Part shown: in pieces, positions 35,538 to 44,281 of the stretch
Numbering within the stretch: position 1 is the first letter of the stretch
How the letters are laid out: every line of letters begins with the position of its first letter
Assembly: GCF_008639165.1 (NCBI RefSeq)
Contig: NZ_CP029197.1
Coordinates: 4,654,001 to 4,718,000, forward strand
Direction: 5' to 3'
Source of the DNA: Streptomyces venezuelae ATCC 10712
GTDB taxonomy: Bacteria; Actinomycetota; Actinomycetes; Streptomycetales; Streptomycetaceae
Length of the DNA: 64,000 bases
The notes under the pieces: generated by a model
Told to the model about the DNA's origin: nothing
The model's input: the letters and a program-made list of their open reading frames with translations, nothing else
Databases searched by the model: none
Translations under genes and position numbers: made by a program

Positions 35538-36134
35538 TTGGAAAAGAAGCCGACCCGGGTACGGATCGTCGACGCCGCCCGCGACCTCATGCTGACCCTG
35601 GGGCTCGCCCGCACCACGACCAAGGAGATCGCCAAGGCCGCCGGCTGCTCGGAAGCCGCGCTCTACAAGTACTTCACCGGCAAGGAGGAGCTCTTCCTCG
35701 CCGTCCTCAACGAGCGGCTTCCCCAGCTCGGTTCGCTTCTCGAAACCCTCGCCGTCGACCCCCGCGGCCGCAGCGTCGAGGAGAACCTCGTCGAGGTAGC
35801 CCGGCAGGCCGCCCTCTTCTACGAGCAGACCTTCCCGATCGCCGCCTCCCTCTACGCCGAACCGCAGCTCAAGCAGCGCCACGAGGAGGTGATGCGCACC
35901 TACGGCCGAGGGCCCCACAAGCCCATCGAGGGCCTCGCCGGCTATCTGCGCGCCGAGCAGCGGCACGGCCGCATCGCCGCCGACGCCGATCCGGTGGCCG
36001 CCGCGGAGCTGCTCCTGGGGGCCTGCGTCCAGCGCTCCTTCGCCTGGGAGATGAGCCCGGACCGCCGGCCGCCGGACTCCCTCGACGACTTCGCGCGCGC
36101 CCTCGTCCGCACGCTGATGGCGGGGATCAGCTAG
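35538..36134 (+). CDS. TetR-family transcriptional regulator
   Basis: 198 aa. HTH ~10-45 (IVDAARDLMLTLGLART, EIAKAAGCSEAALYKYF). The TTG at 35538 was chosen because GGAGG sits upstream and the two operators then lie wholly outside the gene; the GTG at 35499 would place one operator inside the coding sequence. Probably represses itself and the divergent oxidoreductase. Its 3' end overlaps the convergent deaminase by 8 bp. Confidence 0.88.
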   Translation: MEKKPTRVRIVDAARDLMLTLGLARTTTKEIAKAAGCSEAALYKYFTGKEELFLAVLNERLPQLGSLLETLAVDPRGRSVEENLVEVARQAALFYEQTFPIAASLYAEPQLKQRHEEVMRTYGRGPHKPIEGLAGYLRAEQRHGRIAADADPVAAAELLLGACVQRSFAWEMSPDRRPPDSLDDFARALVRTLMAGIS

Positions 36135-37149
36135 CGAGCCAGTCGTCGATCCCGGCGAGCAGCTTCGCCCGGACGCCCTCCGGCGCCGCCGACCCCCGCA
36201 CCGACTGCCGGGCCAGCTCCGCGAGCTCCGCGTCCGTGAACCCGTGGTGCCTGCGGGCGATCTCGTACTGCGCCGCGAGCCGCGAGCCGAAGAGCAGCGG
36301 GTCGTCCGCGCCCAGCGCCATCGGCACCCCCGCCTCGAAGAGCGTCCGCAGCGGCACGTCCTCGTGCTTCTCGTACACCCCGAGCGCCACGTTGGACGCC
36401 GGGCAGACCTCGCAGGTCACCCCGCGCTCGGCGAGCTTCCGGAGCAGCCGCGGGTCCTCCGCCGAGCGCACCCCGTGGCCGATCCGGGAGGCCCGCAGGT
36501 CGTCCAGGCAGTCCCGTACGGACGCGGGACCGGTCAGCTCGCCGCCGTGCGGGGCCGCGAGGAGACCGCCGTCCCGCGCGATCGCGAAGGCCCGGTCGAA
36601 GTCCCGCGCCATGCCCCGCCGCTCGTCGTTGGAGAGCCCGAAACCGACCACGCCCCGGTCCGCGAACCGCACCGCGAGCCGCGCCAGCGTCCGCGCCTCC
36701 AGGGGGTGCTTCATCCGGTTCGCCGCGACCAGCACCCGCATCCCGAGCCCGGTCTCCCGCGAGGCCGCCCCGACCGCGTCGAGGATGACCTCGAGGGCCG
36801 GGATGAGCCCGCCGAGGTGCGGGGCGTACGAGGTGGGGTCGACCTGGATCTCCAGCCACCCCGAGCCGTCCCGGACGTCCTCCTGGGCCGCTTCGCGCAC
36901 GAGTCGCTGGATGTCCTCGGGGGAGCGCAGGCAGGAGCGGGCGATGTCGTACAGCCGCTGGAAGCGGAACCAGCCGCGCTCGTCGGTCGCCCGCAGCTTC
37001 GGGGGCGTACCGCTGCTCAGGGCCTCGGGGAGGTGCACCCCGTACTTGTCGGCCAGCTCGATGAGGGTGGTGGGCCGCATCGAACCGGTGAAGTGCAGGT
37101 GCAGATGGGCCTTGGGGAGGGTGCTGAGATCGCGGTAGACGTGCTCCAT
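36127..37149 (-). CDS. Adenosine deaminase-family protein
   Basis: 340 aa from the ATG at 37149 (MEHVYRDLST). Zinc and catalytic residues of the family are present: H15, H17 (HLHLHF), H201 and E204 (HGGE), H225 (GHG), D282/D283 (ADDP). The usual AGDE signature is replaced by SNDERRG. Other deaminases in this family act on adenine or aminodeoxyfutalosine, so substrate is open. TetR tail overlap of 8 bp. Confidence 0.88.
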   Translation of the reverse strand: MEHVYRDLSTLPKAHLHLHFTGSMRPTTLIELADKYGVHLPEALSSGTPPKLRATDERGWFRFQRLYDIARSCLRSPEDIQRLVREAAQEDVRDGSGWLEIQVDPTSYAPHLGGLIPALEVILDAVGAASRETGLGMRVLVAANRMKHPLEARTLARLAVRFADRGVVGFGLSNDERRGMARDFDRAFAIARDGGLLAAPHGGELTGPASVRDCLDDLRASRIGHGVRSAEDPRLLRKLAERGVTCEVCPASNVALGVYEKHEDVPLRTLFEAGVPMALGADDPLLFGSRLAAQYEIARRHHGFTDAELAELARQSVRGSAAPEGVRAKLLAGIDDWLAS

Positions 37150-37223
37150 CTGGTGATCCTGCCGCACCCGAATGGACGAACACACCCCGTTTCCCCGATC
37201 GGGTCCTTGCTAGAACGCAAAAA

Positions 37224-37255
37224 CGGGCCCCCGGTTCCGCAGAACCGGGGGCCCG
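37224..37255. terminator. Terminator after aspC
   Basis: 14-bp perfect stem CGGGCCCCCGGTTC/GAACCGGGGGCCCG with a CGCA loop. On the minus strand it is followed by a TTTTT run, so it terminates the aminotransferase transcript. Confidence 0.9.
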
Positions 37256-37286
37256 CACCACCTAGTAACGTTGCTGGGTGGTCAGG

Positions 37287-38513
37287 TCAGTCGGTGGCCT
37301 CGGCGAGGAGCTTCTGCATCCGGCTGACGCCCTCCACCAGGTCCTCGTCGCCCAGCGCGTACGACAGGCGCAGGTAGCCCGGCGTGCCGAAGGCCTCGCC
37401 CGGGACGACCGCGACCTCGGCCTCGTCCAGGATCAGGGCGGCCAGCTCGACCGAGGTCTGCGGGCGCTTGCCGCGGATCTCCTTGCCGAGCAGCGCCTTC
37501 ACCGAGGGGTACACGTAGAACGCGCCCTCCGGCGTCGGGCAGACGACGCCCTCGATCTCGTTCAGCATCCGCACGATCGTCTGGCGGCGGCGGTCGAAGG
37601 CGCGCCCCATCTCCGCGACGGCGTCGAGGTTGCCCGAGACGGCGGCGAGGGCGGCGATCTGCGCGACGTTGCTCACGTTGGACGTGGCGTGCGACTGCAG
37701 GTTCGTCGCGGCCTTCACGACGTCCTTCGGGCCGATGATCCAGCCCACCCGCCAGCCCGTCATCGCGTACGTCTTGGCGACGCCGTTGACGACGATGCAC
37801 TTCTCGCGCAGCTCCGGCAGGACGGCCGGCAGGGAGGCGGCGGAGGCCCCGCCGTAGACCAGGTGCTCGTAGATCTCGTCCGTGAGGACCCACAGACCGT
37901 GCTCGACGGCCCAGCGGCCGATCGCCTCGGTCTCGGCCTCGCTGTAGACCGCGCCGGTCGGGTTCGACGGCGACACGAAGAGGACGACCTTGGTCTTCTC
38001 CGTACGGGCCGCCTCCAGCTGCTCCACCGAGACCCGGTAGCCGGTGGTCTCGTCGGCCACGACCTCCACCGGGACGCCGCCGGCGAGGCGGATCGACTCG
38101 GGGTACGTCGTCCAGTACGGCGCCGGGACGATGACCTCGTCGCCCGGGTCGAGGATCGCGGCGAACGCCTCGTAGATCGCCTGCTTGCCGCCGTTGGTCA
38201 CCAGGACCTGGGAGGCGTCGACCTCGTAGCCGGAGTCGCGCAGCGTCTTGGCGGCGATCGCGGCCTTCAGCTCCGGCAGACCGCCGGCCGGCGTGTAGCG
38301 GTGGTACTTCGGGTTCTTGCAGGCCTCGACGGCCGCGTCGACGATGTAGTCCGGGGTCGGGAAGTCGGGCTCACCCGCGCCGAAACCGATCACCGGGCGC
38401 CCGGCGGCCTTGAGGGCCTTGGCCTTGGCGTCGACGGCGAGGGTGGCGGACTCGGAGATCGCACCGATCCGGGCGGAGACCCGACGCTCGGTGGGAGGGG
38501 TAGCAGCGCTCAT
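37287..38513 (-). CDS. aspC: Pyridoxal-phosphate aspartate aminotransferase
   Basis: 408 aa from the ATG at 38513 (MSAATPPTERRV); an in-frame ATG three codons earlier is possible. Fold type I aminotransferase: FGAGEPDFPTP, the PLP lysine in NGVAKTYAMTGWRVGW, and the C-terminal Arg in GYLRLSYA. Transfers the amino group of aspartate to 2-oxoglutarate. Lies divergent from the tRNA-Trp/secE unit, as in other Streptomyces. Confidence 0.93.
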   Translation of the reverse strand: MSAATPPTERRVSARIGAISESATLAVDAKAKALKAAGRPVIGFGAGEPDFPTPDYIVDAAVEACKNPKYHRYTPAGGLPELKAAIAAKTLRDSGYEVDASQVLVTNGGKQAIYEAFAAILDPGDEVIVPAPYWTTYPESIRLAGGVPVEVVADETTGYRVSVEQLEAARTEKTKVVLFVSPSNPTGAVYSEAETEAIGRWAVEHGLWVLTDEIYEHLVYGGASAASLPAVLPELREKCIVVNGVAKTYAMTGWRVGWIIGPKDVVKAATNLQSHATSNVSNVAQIAALAAVSGNLDAVAEMGRAFDRRRQTIVRMLNEIEGVVCPTPEGAFYVYPSVKALLGKEIRGKRPQTSVELAALILDEAEVAVVPGEAFGTPGYLRLSYALGDEDLVEGVSRMQKLLAEATD

Positions 38514-38720
38514 ACGGCCCATCGTCCCAGAGTCCTTCAAGGCCCGGCACACAGGTTTCACGGACCGGACAGGAACGGTCATTCCCGGTCGTACGCGCGT
38601 CCGACGGCAGGTGGCTCGTGGTTTCTGTTCGACGCGGGGGCCTCTGACCACGTATGCTCACTCCTCGTTGGCCCGCACCGACCACATCTCACGATGCGGT
38701 ACGTTGAGGGGCACCAACAA

Positions 38721-38793
38721 AGGGTCGTAGCTCAATTGGTAGAGCACCGGTCTCCAAAACCGGCGGTTGGGGGTTCAAGTCCCTCCGGCCCTG
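38721..38793 (+). tRNA. tRNA-Trp (CCA)
   Basis: Acceptor AGGGTCG/CGGCCCT, anticodon loop CTCCAAA (CCA), T-arm GGGGGTTCAAGTCCCTC. CCA end not encoded. Just before secE, the conserved actinobacterial position. Confidence 0.97.
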
Positions 38794-38896
38794 CTACACA
38801 CACCGCCAGGTGTTGTGCGCATGTACGTACTTCATTGCACCGCCGTGCGGCTCCACCCGGGCGCGGCACGGCCGACCCGGAATCAGGTGAGAGATC

Positions 38897-39184
38897 GTGA
38901 CGGACGCCGTAGGCTCCATCGACATGCCTGATGCCGATGACGAGGCCGCCGAGTCGAAGAAGAAGTCCCGCAAGGGCGGGAAGCGCGGAAAGAAGGGCCC
39001 CCTGGGCCGTCTCGCGCTCTTCTACCGCCAGATCGTCGCGGAGCTCCGCAAGGTCGTCTGGCCCACGCGCAGCCAGCTCTCGACGTACACCACCGTGGTG
39101 ATTGTCTTCGTCGTCATCATGATCGGCCTTGTCACCGTGATTGACTATGGCTTCCAGGAAGCAGTCAAGTACGTCTTCGGCTGA
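38897..39184 (+). CDS. secE: Preprotein translocase subunit SecE
   Basis: 95 aa with a lysine-rich N-terminal stretch, the family motif RQIVAELRKVVWPTRSQL and one C-terminal membrane helix. Stabilises SecY in the translocon. GTG start; tRNA-Trp lies 100 bp upstream and nusG 44 bp downstream. Confidence 0.97.
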   Translation: MTDAVGSIDMPDADDEAAESKKKSRKGGKRGKKGPLGRLALFYRQIVAELRKVVWPTRSQLSTYTTVVIVFVVIMIGLVTVIDYGFQEAVKYVFG

Positions 39185-39228
39185 CTTTTTGTTCCACCCC
39201 ATCTGTATCGCAGGAAGAAGCAGCCACC

Positions 39229-40128
39229 GTGTCTGACGCGAACCTGAACGACGCCTTCGAGTCCGAGTCCGTCGAGGACGAGCTGGACATCGTCGAGGCC
39301 GCCGACGAGGACCAGGCAGACGCTGCTGACGACGCTGCCGGCGAGGCCGCCGAGGAAGCCGCCCTCCACGTCGAGGACGAGGACGAGGACGAGCTGGAGT
39401 CCGACGAGGACGTCGACGCCGACGCCGTCGAGGGCGACGAGGACGAGTCCGCCGAGGTCGACGAGGCCGCCGAGGAAGAGACCGACGAGGAGGCCGAGCC
39501 GGCCGCCCCGGTCGACCCGGTCGCCGCGCTCCGCGAGGAGCTGCGCACCCTGCCCGGCGAGTGGTACGTCATCCACACCTACGCGGGCTACGAGAAGCGC
39601 GTGAAGGCCAACCTCGAGCAGCGTGCCGTCTCGCTCAACGTCGAGGACTTCATCTACCAGGCCGAGGTCCCCGAGGAAGAGATCGTCCAGATCAAGGGCG
39701 GCGAGCGGAAGAACGTCAAGCAGAACAAGCTTCCCGGCTACGTCCTCGTCCGCATGGACCTGACGAACGAGTCCTGGGGCGTCGTCCGCAACACCCCCGG
39801 CGTCACCGGCTTCGTGGGCAACGCCTACGACCCGTACCCGCTGACCCTGGACGAGATCGTCAAGATGCTCGCCCCGGAGGCCGAGGAGAAGGCCGCCCGC
39901 GAGGCCGCCGAGGCCGAGGGCAAGCCGGCTCCGGCCCGCAAGCTGGAGGTCCAGGTCCTCGACTTCGAGGTCGGCGACTCGGTCACCGTCACCGACGGCC
40001 CCTTCGCCACCCTCCAGGCGACCATCAACGAGATCAACCCCGACTCGAAGAAGGTCAAGGGCCTCGTCGAGATCTTCGGTCGCGAGACCCCGGTCGAGCT
40101 CAGCTTCGACCAGATCCAGAAGAACTGA
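39229..40128 (+). CDS. nusG: Transcription termination/antitermination factor NusG
   Basis: 299 aa. The first ~100 residues are an acidic Asp/Glu/Ala extension found in Streptomyces NusG. Then the NGN domain (GEWYVIHTYAGYEKRVKANL, residues ~105-) and a C-terminal KOW domain (GDSVTVTDGPFATL...). Binds RNA polymerase and couples with Rho and ribosomes. GTG start. A strong terminator follows. Confidence 0.97.
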   Translation: MSDANLNDAFESESVEDELDIVEAADEDQADAADDAAGEAAEEAALHVEDEDEDELESDEDVDADAVEGDEDESAEVDEAAEEETDEEAEPAAPVDPVAALREELRTLPGEWYVIHTYAGYEKRVKANLEQRAVSLNVEDFIYQAEVPEEEIVQIKGGERKNVKQNKLPGYVLVRMDLTNESWGVVRNTPGVTGFVGNAYDPYPLTLDEIVKMLAPEAEEKAAREAAEAEGKPAPARKLEVQVLDFEVGDSVTVTDGPFATLQATINEINPDSKKVKGLVEIFGRETPVELSFDQIQKN

Positions 40129-40145
40129 TCTCACAGGTTTCCGAC

Positions 40146-40180
40146 CAGGTCAGAGTGGCTGTCACAGCCGCTCTGACCTG
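40146..40180 (+). terminator. Intrinsic terminator between nusG and rplK
   Basis: Long stem CAGGTCAGAG...CTCTGACCTG, then CTCGGTTTTT. Separates secE-nusG from the rplKA unit. Confidence 0.93.
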
Positions 40181-40286
40181 CTCGGTTTTTAGCCGCGCGT
40201 CTATACCCGTTATCGTTGTGCGGTATGCCTCCATCCGGATGACCGGATGGCGGGCTGAACACTCTCACTAGGACCCGGAGAGAGCA

Positions 40287-40721
40287 ATGCCTCCCAAGAA
40301 GAAGAAGGTCACGGGGCTTATCAAGCTCCAGATCAACGCCGGTGCGGCCAACCCGGCCCCGCCGGTCGGCCCCGCGCTGGGTCAGCACGGCGTCAACATC
40401 ATGGAGTTCTGCAAGGCCTACAACGCCGCGACCGAGTCGCAGCGTGGCATGGTCGTGCCGGTGGAGATCACGGTCTACGAGGACCGCACCTTCACCTTCA
40501 TCACCAAGACTCCGCCGGCCGCCAAGCTGATCCTCAAGGCCGCTGGTGTGGACAAGGGCTCCGGCGAGCCGCACAAGACCAAGGTCGCCAAGCTCACGGC
40601 CGCCCAGGTCCGCGAGATCGCCACGGTCAAGCTCCCCGACCTCAACGCCAACGACCTGGACGCCGCGTCCAAGATCATCGCTGGCACCGCCCGCTCCATG
40701 GGCATCACGGTCGAGGGCTGA
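40287..40721 (+). CDS. rplK: 50S ribosomal protein L11
   Basis: 144 aa. N-terminal domain [28 protein letters not shown] with the conserved prolines that contact thiostrepton-type antibiotics, and the C-terminal 23S-binding domain. ATG at 40287 with GGAGAG upstream. Also needed for RelA activation. Followed 78 bp later by rplA. Confidence 0.97.
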
Positions 40722-40799
40722 TCACCCCCCTCGTGACCTAGTGGTAGGGCCAGCGCTGGCCCGGACCACGACTCCATACCTGAACCAACAGGAGAAGAA

Positions 40800-41528
40800 G
40801 TGAAGCGCAGCAAGGCTCTCCGCGGCGCGGACGCCAAGGTCGACCGCGAGCGGAACTACGCTCCCCTCGAGGCCGTCCGTCTCGCCAAGGACACCGCCAC
40901 CACGAAGTTCGACGGCACCGTCGAGGTCGCCTTCCGCCTGGGTGTCGACCCGCGCAAGGCCGACCAGATGGTCCGTGGCACCGTGAACCTTCCGCACGGC
41001 ACCGGTAAGACCGCCCGGGTCCTGGTCTTCGCGACCGGTGACCGTGCCGAGGCCGCGATCGCCGCGGGCGCCGACATCGTCGGCTCCGACGAGCTCATCG
41101 ACGAGATCTCCAAGGGCAACCGCCTGAACGAGTTCGACGCCGTTGTGGCCACCCCGGACCTCATGGGCAAGGTCGGCCGCCTCGGCCGCGTCCTCGGCCC
41201 GCGTGGTCTCATGCCGAACCCCAAGGTCGGCACCGTCACCCCCGATGTCGCGAAGGCTGTCAACGACATCAAGGGCGGCAAGATCGAGTTCCGCGTCGAC
41301 AAGCACTCGAACCTGCACTTCATCATCGGCAAGGTCTCCTTCGACGAGACCAAGCTGGTGGAGAACTACGCCGCGGCCCTGGAGGAGATCCTCCGTCTGA
41401 AGCCGTCCGCCGCGAAGGGCCGCTACATCAAGAAGGCGACCCTCACGACGACGATGGGCCCCGGCATCCCGCTGGACTCCAACCGCACCCGTAACCTCCT
41501 CGTCGAGGAGGACCCGGCCGCGGTCTGA
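40800..41528 (+). CDS. rplA: 50S ribosomal protein L1
   Basis: 242 aa, GTG at 40800 preceded by AGGAG. Two-domain L1: VAFRLGVDPRKADQMVRGT and GPRGLMPNPKVGTVTPD. Binds 23S rRNA in the L1 stalk; L1 also autoregulates its operon in E. coli. A strong terminator follows. Confidence 0.97.
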   Translation: MKRSKALRGADAKVDRERNYAPLEAVRLAKDTATTKFDGTVEVAFRLGVDPRKADQMVRGTVNLPHGTGKTARVLVFATGDRAEAAIAAGADIVGSDELIDEISKGNRLNEFDAVVATPDLMGKVGRLGRVLGPRGLMPNPKVGTVTPDVAKAVNDIKGGKIEFRVDKHSNLHFIIGKVSFDETKLVENYAAALEEILRLKPSAAKGRYIKKATLTTTMGPGIPLDSNRTRNLLVEEDPAAV

Positions 41529-41554
41529 GCCCCAACGGCTCGCTGAAGTGGTCA

Positions 41555-41590
41555 GCCGGCCCCGCACCTCTCCGGAGGTGCGGGGCCGGC
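41555..41590 (+). terminator. Intrinsic terminator after rplA
   Basis: Perfect GCCGGCCCCGCACCT...AGGTGCGGGGCCGGC stem with short loop, then TTCTT. Confidence 0.9.
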
Positions 41591-41624
41591 TTCTTGTACG
41601 AGAACGATCAAGGGGTGGGGACGA

Positions 41625-42452
41625 GTGAGGAACGGCTTCCGATGGAGGCACGCCGCGGTGGCGCTGGCCGTCGTGGCGGGTGTCGCCGGGTGTCAGGACG
41701 GCGACGGCGGTACGAAGGCGCCCGGGGCGTCCGCGACGGCGCAGCCGAGCGCGCAGCGCACCCAGAGCCCGGAGGAGGCCGCGCAGGCCGTCCGGGCCGC
41801 GTACACCAAGGCCGCGGCCGCGAAGAGCGCCAAGGTCGAGATGCGGCTCCTCGTGGCCGACGACCGGGCGCCCGGCGGCAGTACGTTCGCCGGTGTCCAG
41901 GCGTGGGGGCCCTCGGCCGCCGATCTGAAGGTCTACGACTCGTCGTACCTGGCGGAGATCCCCGGCGCTCCCGTCGAGACGCAGGTGCGTTCGGTGGGCG
42001 GGGCCACCTACGTGGACCTGGGGACGGGGCTGTCCGCGCAGACGGGCGGCAAGCGCTGGCTGAAGGTGGAGGCCGCGACCGCCGGCGGGGACGAACTGTC
42101 GCTCCAGCTGACCGGCGGCCTGGCCGCGGTGAACATGGACCTGCCCAAGGAACTCGGCCTCCTCGCCGCGTCGCCGGCGGTCAGGCACATCGGCCCCGGG
42201 ACGCGCGGCTACGTCGAGGGCGCCCAGGGTTACGAGGGAGAACTCTCCGGCGGCAAGCTCATGCAGGTCTGGATCGGTGCGGACGGGTACCCGCTGAAGA
42301 CGGCCGTCCACACGGACACCCCCGGGGGCGGAGCCAAGACCTCGGTCAGCACGACGTACTCCGACTTCGGCGCCAAGGCCGCCTTCCGGACCCCGCCCGC
42401 CGAGGACACCATCGCCTTCCCGGACCTCCTGAAACGTCTCGTCCGGGGCTGA
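41625..42452 (+). CDS. Secreted lipoprotein, LppX/LprAFG-like
   Basis: 275 aa. Signal peptide ending in the lipobox VAGC with acceptor Cys at residue 23. After a ~30-residue linker come residues resembling the LppX/LprAFG fold (SAKVEMRLL..., ...TYVDLGTG..., GYEGELSGGKLMQVWIGADGYPL), which binds lipids in mycobacteria. GTG start. It sits between rplA and rplJ, unrelated in function to its neighbours. Exported and membrane anchored; cargo unknown. Confidence 0.85.
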   Translation: MRNGFRWRHAAVALAVVAGVAGCQDGDGGTKAPGASATAQPSAQRTQSPEEAAQAVRAAYTKAAAAKSAKVEMRLLVADDRAPGGSTFAGVQAWGPSAADLKVYDSSYLAEIPGAPVETQVRSVGGATYVDLGTGLSAQTGGKRWLKVEAATAGGDELSLQLTGGLAAVNMDLPKELGLLAASPAVRHIGPGTRGYVEGAQGYEGELSGGKLMQVWIGADGYPLKTAVHTDTPGGGAKTSVSTTYSDFGAKAAFRTPPAEDTIAFPDLLKRLVRG

Positions 42453-42453
42453 T

Positions 42454-42483
42454 TTGCTCCGGGGCCAGGCCGTCACGTACTCT
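42454..42483 (+). promoter_or_regulatory. Candidate rplJ promoter
   Basis: TTGCTC (42454-42459), 18-bp spacer, TACTCT (42478-42483), two bases after the lipoprotein stop. Confidence 0.5.
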
Positions 42484-42489
42484 TCCGAG

Positions 42490-42704
42490 GAAGCCAAAGA
42501 CCGCTGGTCGTCACTGTGCCCTCAAGGCGCGGTGGCCGAAGGATTCGCTGAGACGCGAACGACCCGCGCAGGTGATTGTGGATGAGTTCCCGGATCTTCG
42601 TGATGCGGTTGAGCTGAGCCCCGAGCGCCTGCGCCCGGGGCGTTTTTGTTGTGGCAGCGCCCCTTCTGAGCGGTCCTCATCACCCGGAAGGAGGCCGACG
42701 CTCT
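42490..42704 (+). promoter_or_regulatory. L10-type ribosomal protein leader (rplJ leader)
   Basis: About 215 nt of mRNA leader with the expected L10(L12)4-binding kink-turn style region (around CCAAAGACCGCTGGTCG) followed by a terminator hairpin at 42618-42646. Families of such leaders repress rplJL when L10 is in excess. The match is by position and overall form; it was not folded. Confidence 0.7.
42618..42646 (+). terminator. Attenuator hairpin in rplJ leader
   Basis: CCCCGAGCG...CGCCCGGGG stem with CGTTTTTG after it; lies inside the leader and can end transcription before rplJ. Confidence 0.8.
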
Positions 42705-43235
42705 ATGGCAAGGCCCGACAAGGCTGCCGCGGTAGCCGAGCTTGAGGACAAGTTCCGCAGCTCGAACGCCGTCGTGCTGACCTCGTACACGGGGCTCACC
42801 GTGGCGCAGCTCAAGACGCTGCGTCGTTCGCTCGGTGAGAACGCCCAGTACGCCGTGGTGAAGAACACGCTGACCAAGATTGCGGCCAACCAGGCCGGCA
42901 TCTCCGCGCTGGACGACCAGCTTGCTGGTTCGACCGCGGCCGCCTTCGTCACCGGTGACCCGGTGGAGTCGGCGAAGGCTCTGCGTGACTTCGCCAAGGA
43001 CAACCCGAACCTCGTCATCAAGGGCGGTGTCCTTGACGGCAAGGCGCTGTCCGCCGACGAGTTCAAGAAGCTCGCGGACCTCGAGTCCCGCGAGGTTCTG
43101 CTCAGCAAGCTGGCCGGCGCGTTCAAGGGCAAGCAGTCCCAGGCTGCCTCGCTCTTCCAGGCGCTGCCGTCGAAGTTCGTCCGCACCGCGGAGGCGCTTC
43201 GCGTCAAGCTCGCCGAGCAGGGCGGTGCCGAGTAA
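42705..43235 (+). CDS. rplJ: 50S ribosomal protein L10
   Basis: 176 aa from the ATG at 42705 (MARPDKAAAV) with AAGGAGG about 10 bp upstream. Anchors L7/L12 to the ribosomal stalk and represses its own leader. The C-terminal helix bears the L12-binding segment. rplL follows after 111 bp. Confidence 0.97.
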   Translation: MARPDKAAAVAELEDKFRSSNAVVLTSYTGLTVAQLKTLRRSLGENAQYAVVKNTLTKIAANQAGISALDDQLAGSTAAAFVTGDPVESAKALRDFAKDNPNLVIKGGVLDGKALSADEFKKLADLESREVLLSKLAGAFKGKQSQAASLFQALPSKFVRTAEALRVKLAEQGGAE

Positions 43236-43346
43236 TTCGGCTCGCGCGTTGATCCACGCCGCCTAGTGCGTGGGTCGTAGCGGGCCGTTACGCCCGCCTC
43301 TCAAGACACATCGGCACCTGCCGAATTAGTGGAAGGATCGCCCATC

Positions 43347-43733
43347 ATGGCGAAGCTCTCTCAGGACGACCTCCTCGCCCAGTTCGAGGAGATGACCCTC
43401 ATCGAGCTCTCCGAGTTCGTGAAGGCCTTCGAGGAGAAGTTCGACGTCACCGCCGCCGCGGCCGTCGCCGTTGCCGGCCCCGCCGTGGGTGGTGGCGACG
43501 CTGGCGCCCAGGCCGAGGAGCAGGACGAGTTCGACGTCATCCTCGAGGGTGCCGGCGACAAGAAGATCCAGGTCATCAAGGTCGTGCGTGAGCTCACCTC
43601 CCTGGGCCTCAAGGAGGCCAAGGACCTCGTCGACGGCACCCCGAAGCCGGTCCTCGAGAAGGTCGCGAAGGAGGCCGCCGAGAAGGCTGCCGAGTCCCTC
43701 AAGGCCGCCGGCGCCTCCGTCACGGTCAAGTAA
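43347..43733 (+). CDS. rplL: 50S ribosomal protein L7/L12
   Basis: 128 aa from the ATG at 43347 with GGAAGG upstream. N-terminal dimerisation domain, an Ala/Gly hinge and the factor-binding domain with LKEAKDLVDGTPKPVLEKVAKEAAEK. Stalk protein that recruits translational GTPases. Confidence 0.98.
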   Translation: MAKLSQDDLLAQFEEMTLIELSEFVKAFEEKFDVTAAAAVAVAGPAVGGGDAGAQAEEQDEFDVILEGAGDKKIQVIKVVRELTSLGLKEAKDLVDGTPKPVLEKVAKEAAEKAAESLKAAGASVTVK

Positions 43734-43785
43734 GACCGTTTCGGCTCGCTGAGCTGACTCCTGCCCCCGTGTAACGCGGAGGCAT

Positions 43786-43821
43786 CGAAAGGCGATCACC
43801 CTTCTGGGTGGTCGCCTTTCG
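43786..43821 (+). terminator. Terminator after rplL
   Basis: Perfect CGAAAGGCGATCACCC/GGGTGGTCGCCTTTCG stem (one G-T pair) with TTCT loop; separates rplJL from rpoBC, possibly with partial read-through. Confidence 0.85.
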
Positions 43822-44071
43822 GCGTTCCCCGGGAAGGGCGTGGCGGGGGGCCGGAGGGCCGCCGGAAGCGGAGTATGGTGATCTTCGCCGTGCGCCCCGC
43901 AGACCGGGGGGCCTTGACGAACCGCACGCAGCGCGCAATTCTCAGGACGCGTCGTCACAACGATCCGTTTCCGAGGCATGGATCGACGGCTGAACGGGCA
44001 GTATCGAGGTGCGCCACACGGCGCGAGGTACCGCGGAGTTGAGAGCAACGAGGGTCGCGAAGAACTCGCCC

Positions 44072-44100
44072 TGGACATCAGTGAGCCAAGTGGCTACACT
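44072..44100 (+). promoter_or_regulatory. rpoB promoter, vegetative sigma type
   Basis: TGGACA (44072-44077), 17-bp spacer, TACACT (44095-44100). Matches the consensus for the housekeeping sigma factor; start at about 44107 gives a ~175-nt leader to the TTG of rpoB. Confidence 0.8.
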
Positions 44101-44281
44101 GACCCTTTGCGCTGCCTGTTAGCTGCCCCCTGCCCGTCACCAGGGGCATACCTTCGCATCCGCTACTCGGACCGACCCCGTCTGACCTGGCTTTTTGGCC
44201 ATATCAGGAAAAGTCTGCCGTGAAGCGATGCAGGGGACCGGTACGCGCGTAGTGAGTCCGAGCCCTCGGAAGGACCCCCTC

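Larger units (their letters stand above)
43734..44281. other. rplL-rpoB intergenic region
   Basis: 548 bp without a credible gene. Holds the terminator at 43786-43821, the rpoB promoter at 44072-44100, and a possible weaker upstream promoter (TTGACG at 43914-43919 with a poor -10). Confidence 0.7.

Noticed and set aside
36127..37149. Aminodeoxyfutalosine deaminase (menaquinone pathway)
   Set aside because: The family is right but no sequence feature separates this substrate from adenosine or adenine, and no menaquinone genes are adjacent.
43914..43942. Second rpoB promoter
   Set aside because: TTGACG is good but the -10 candidates at proper spacing are poor, and a far better promoter lies at 44072-44100.
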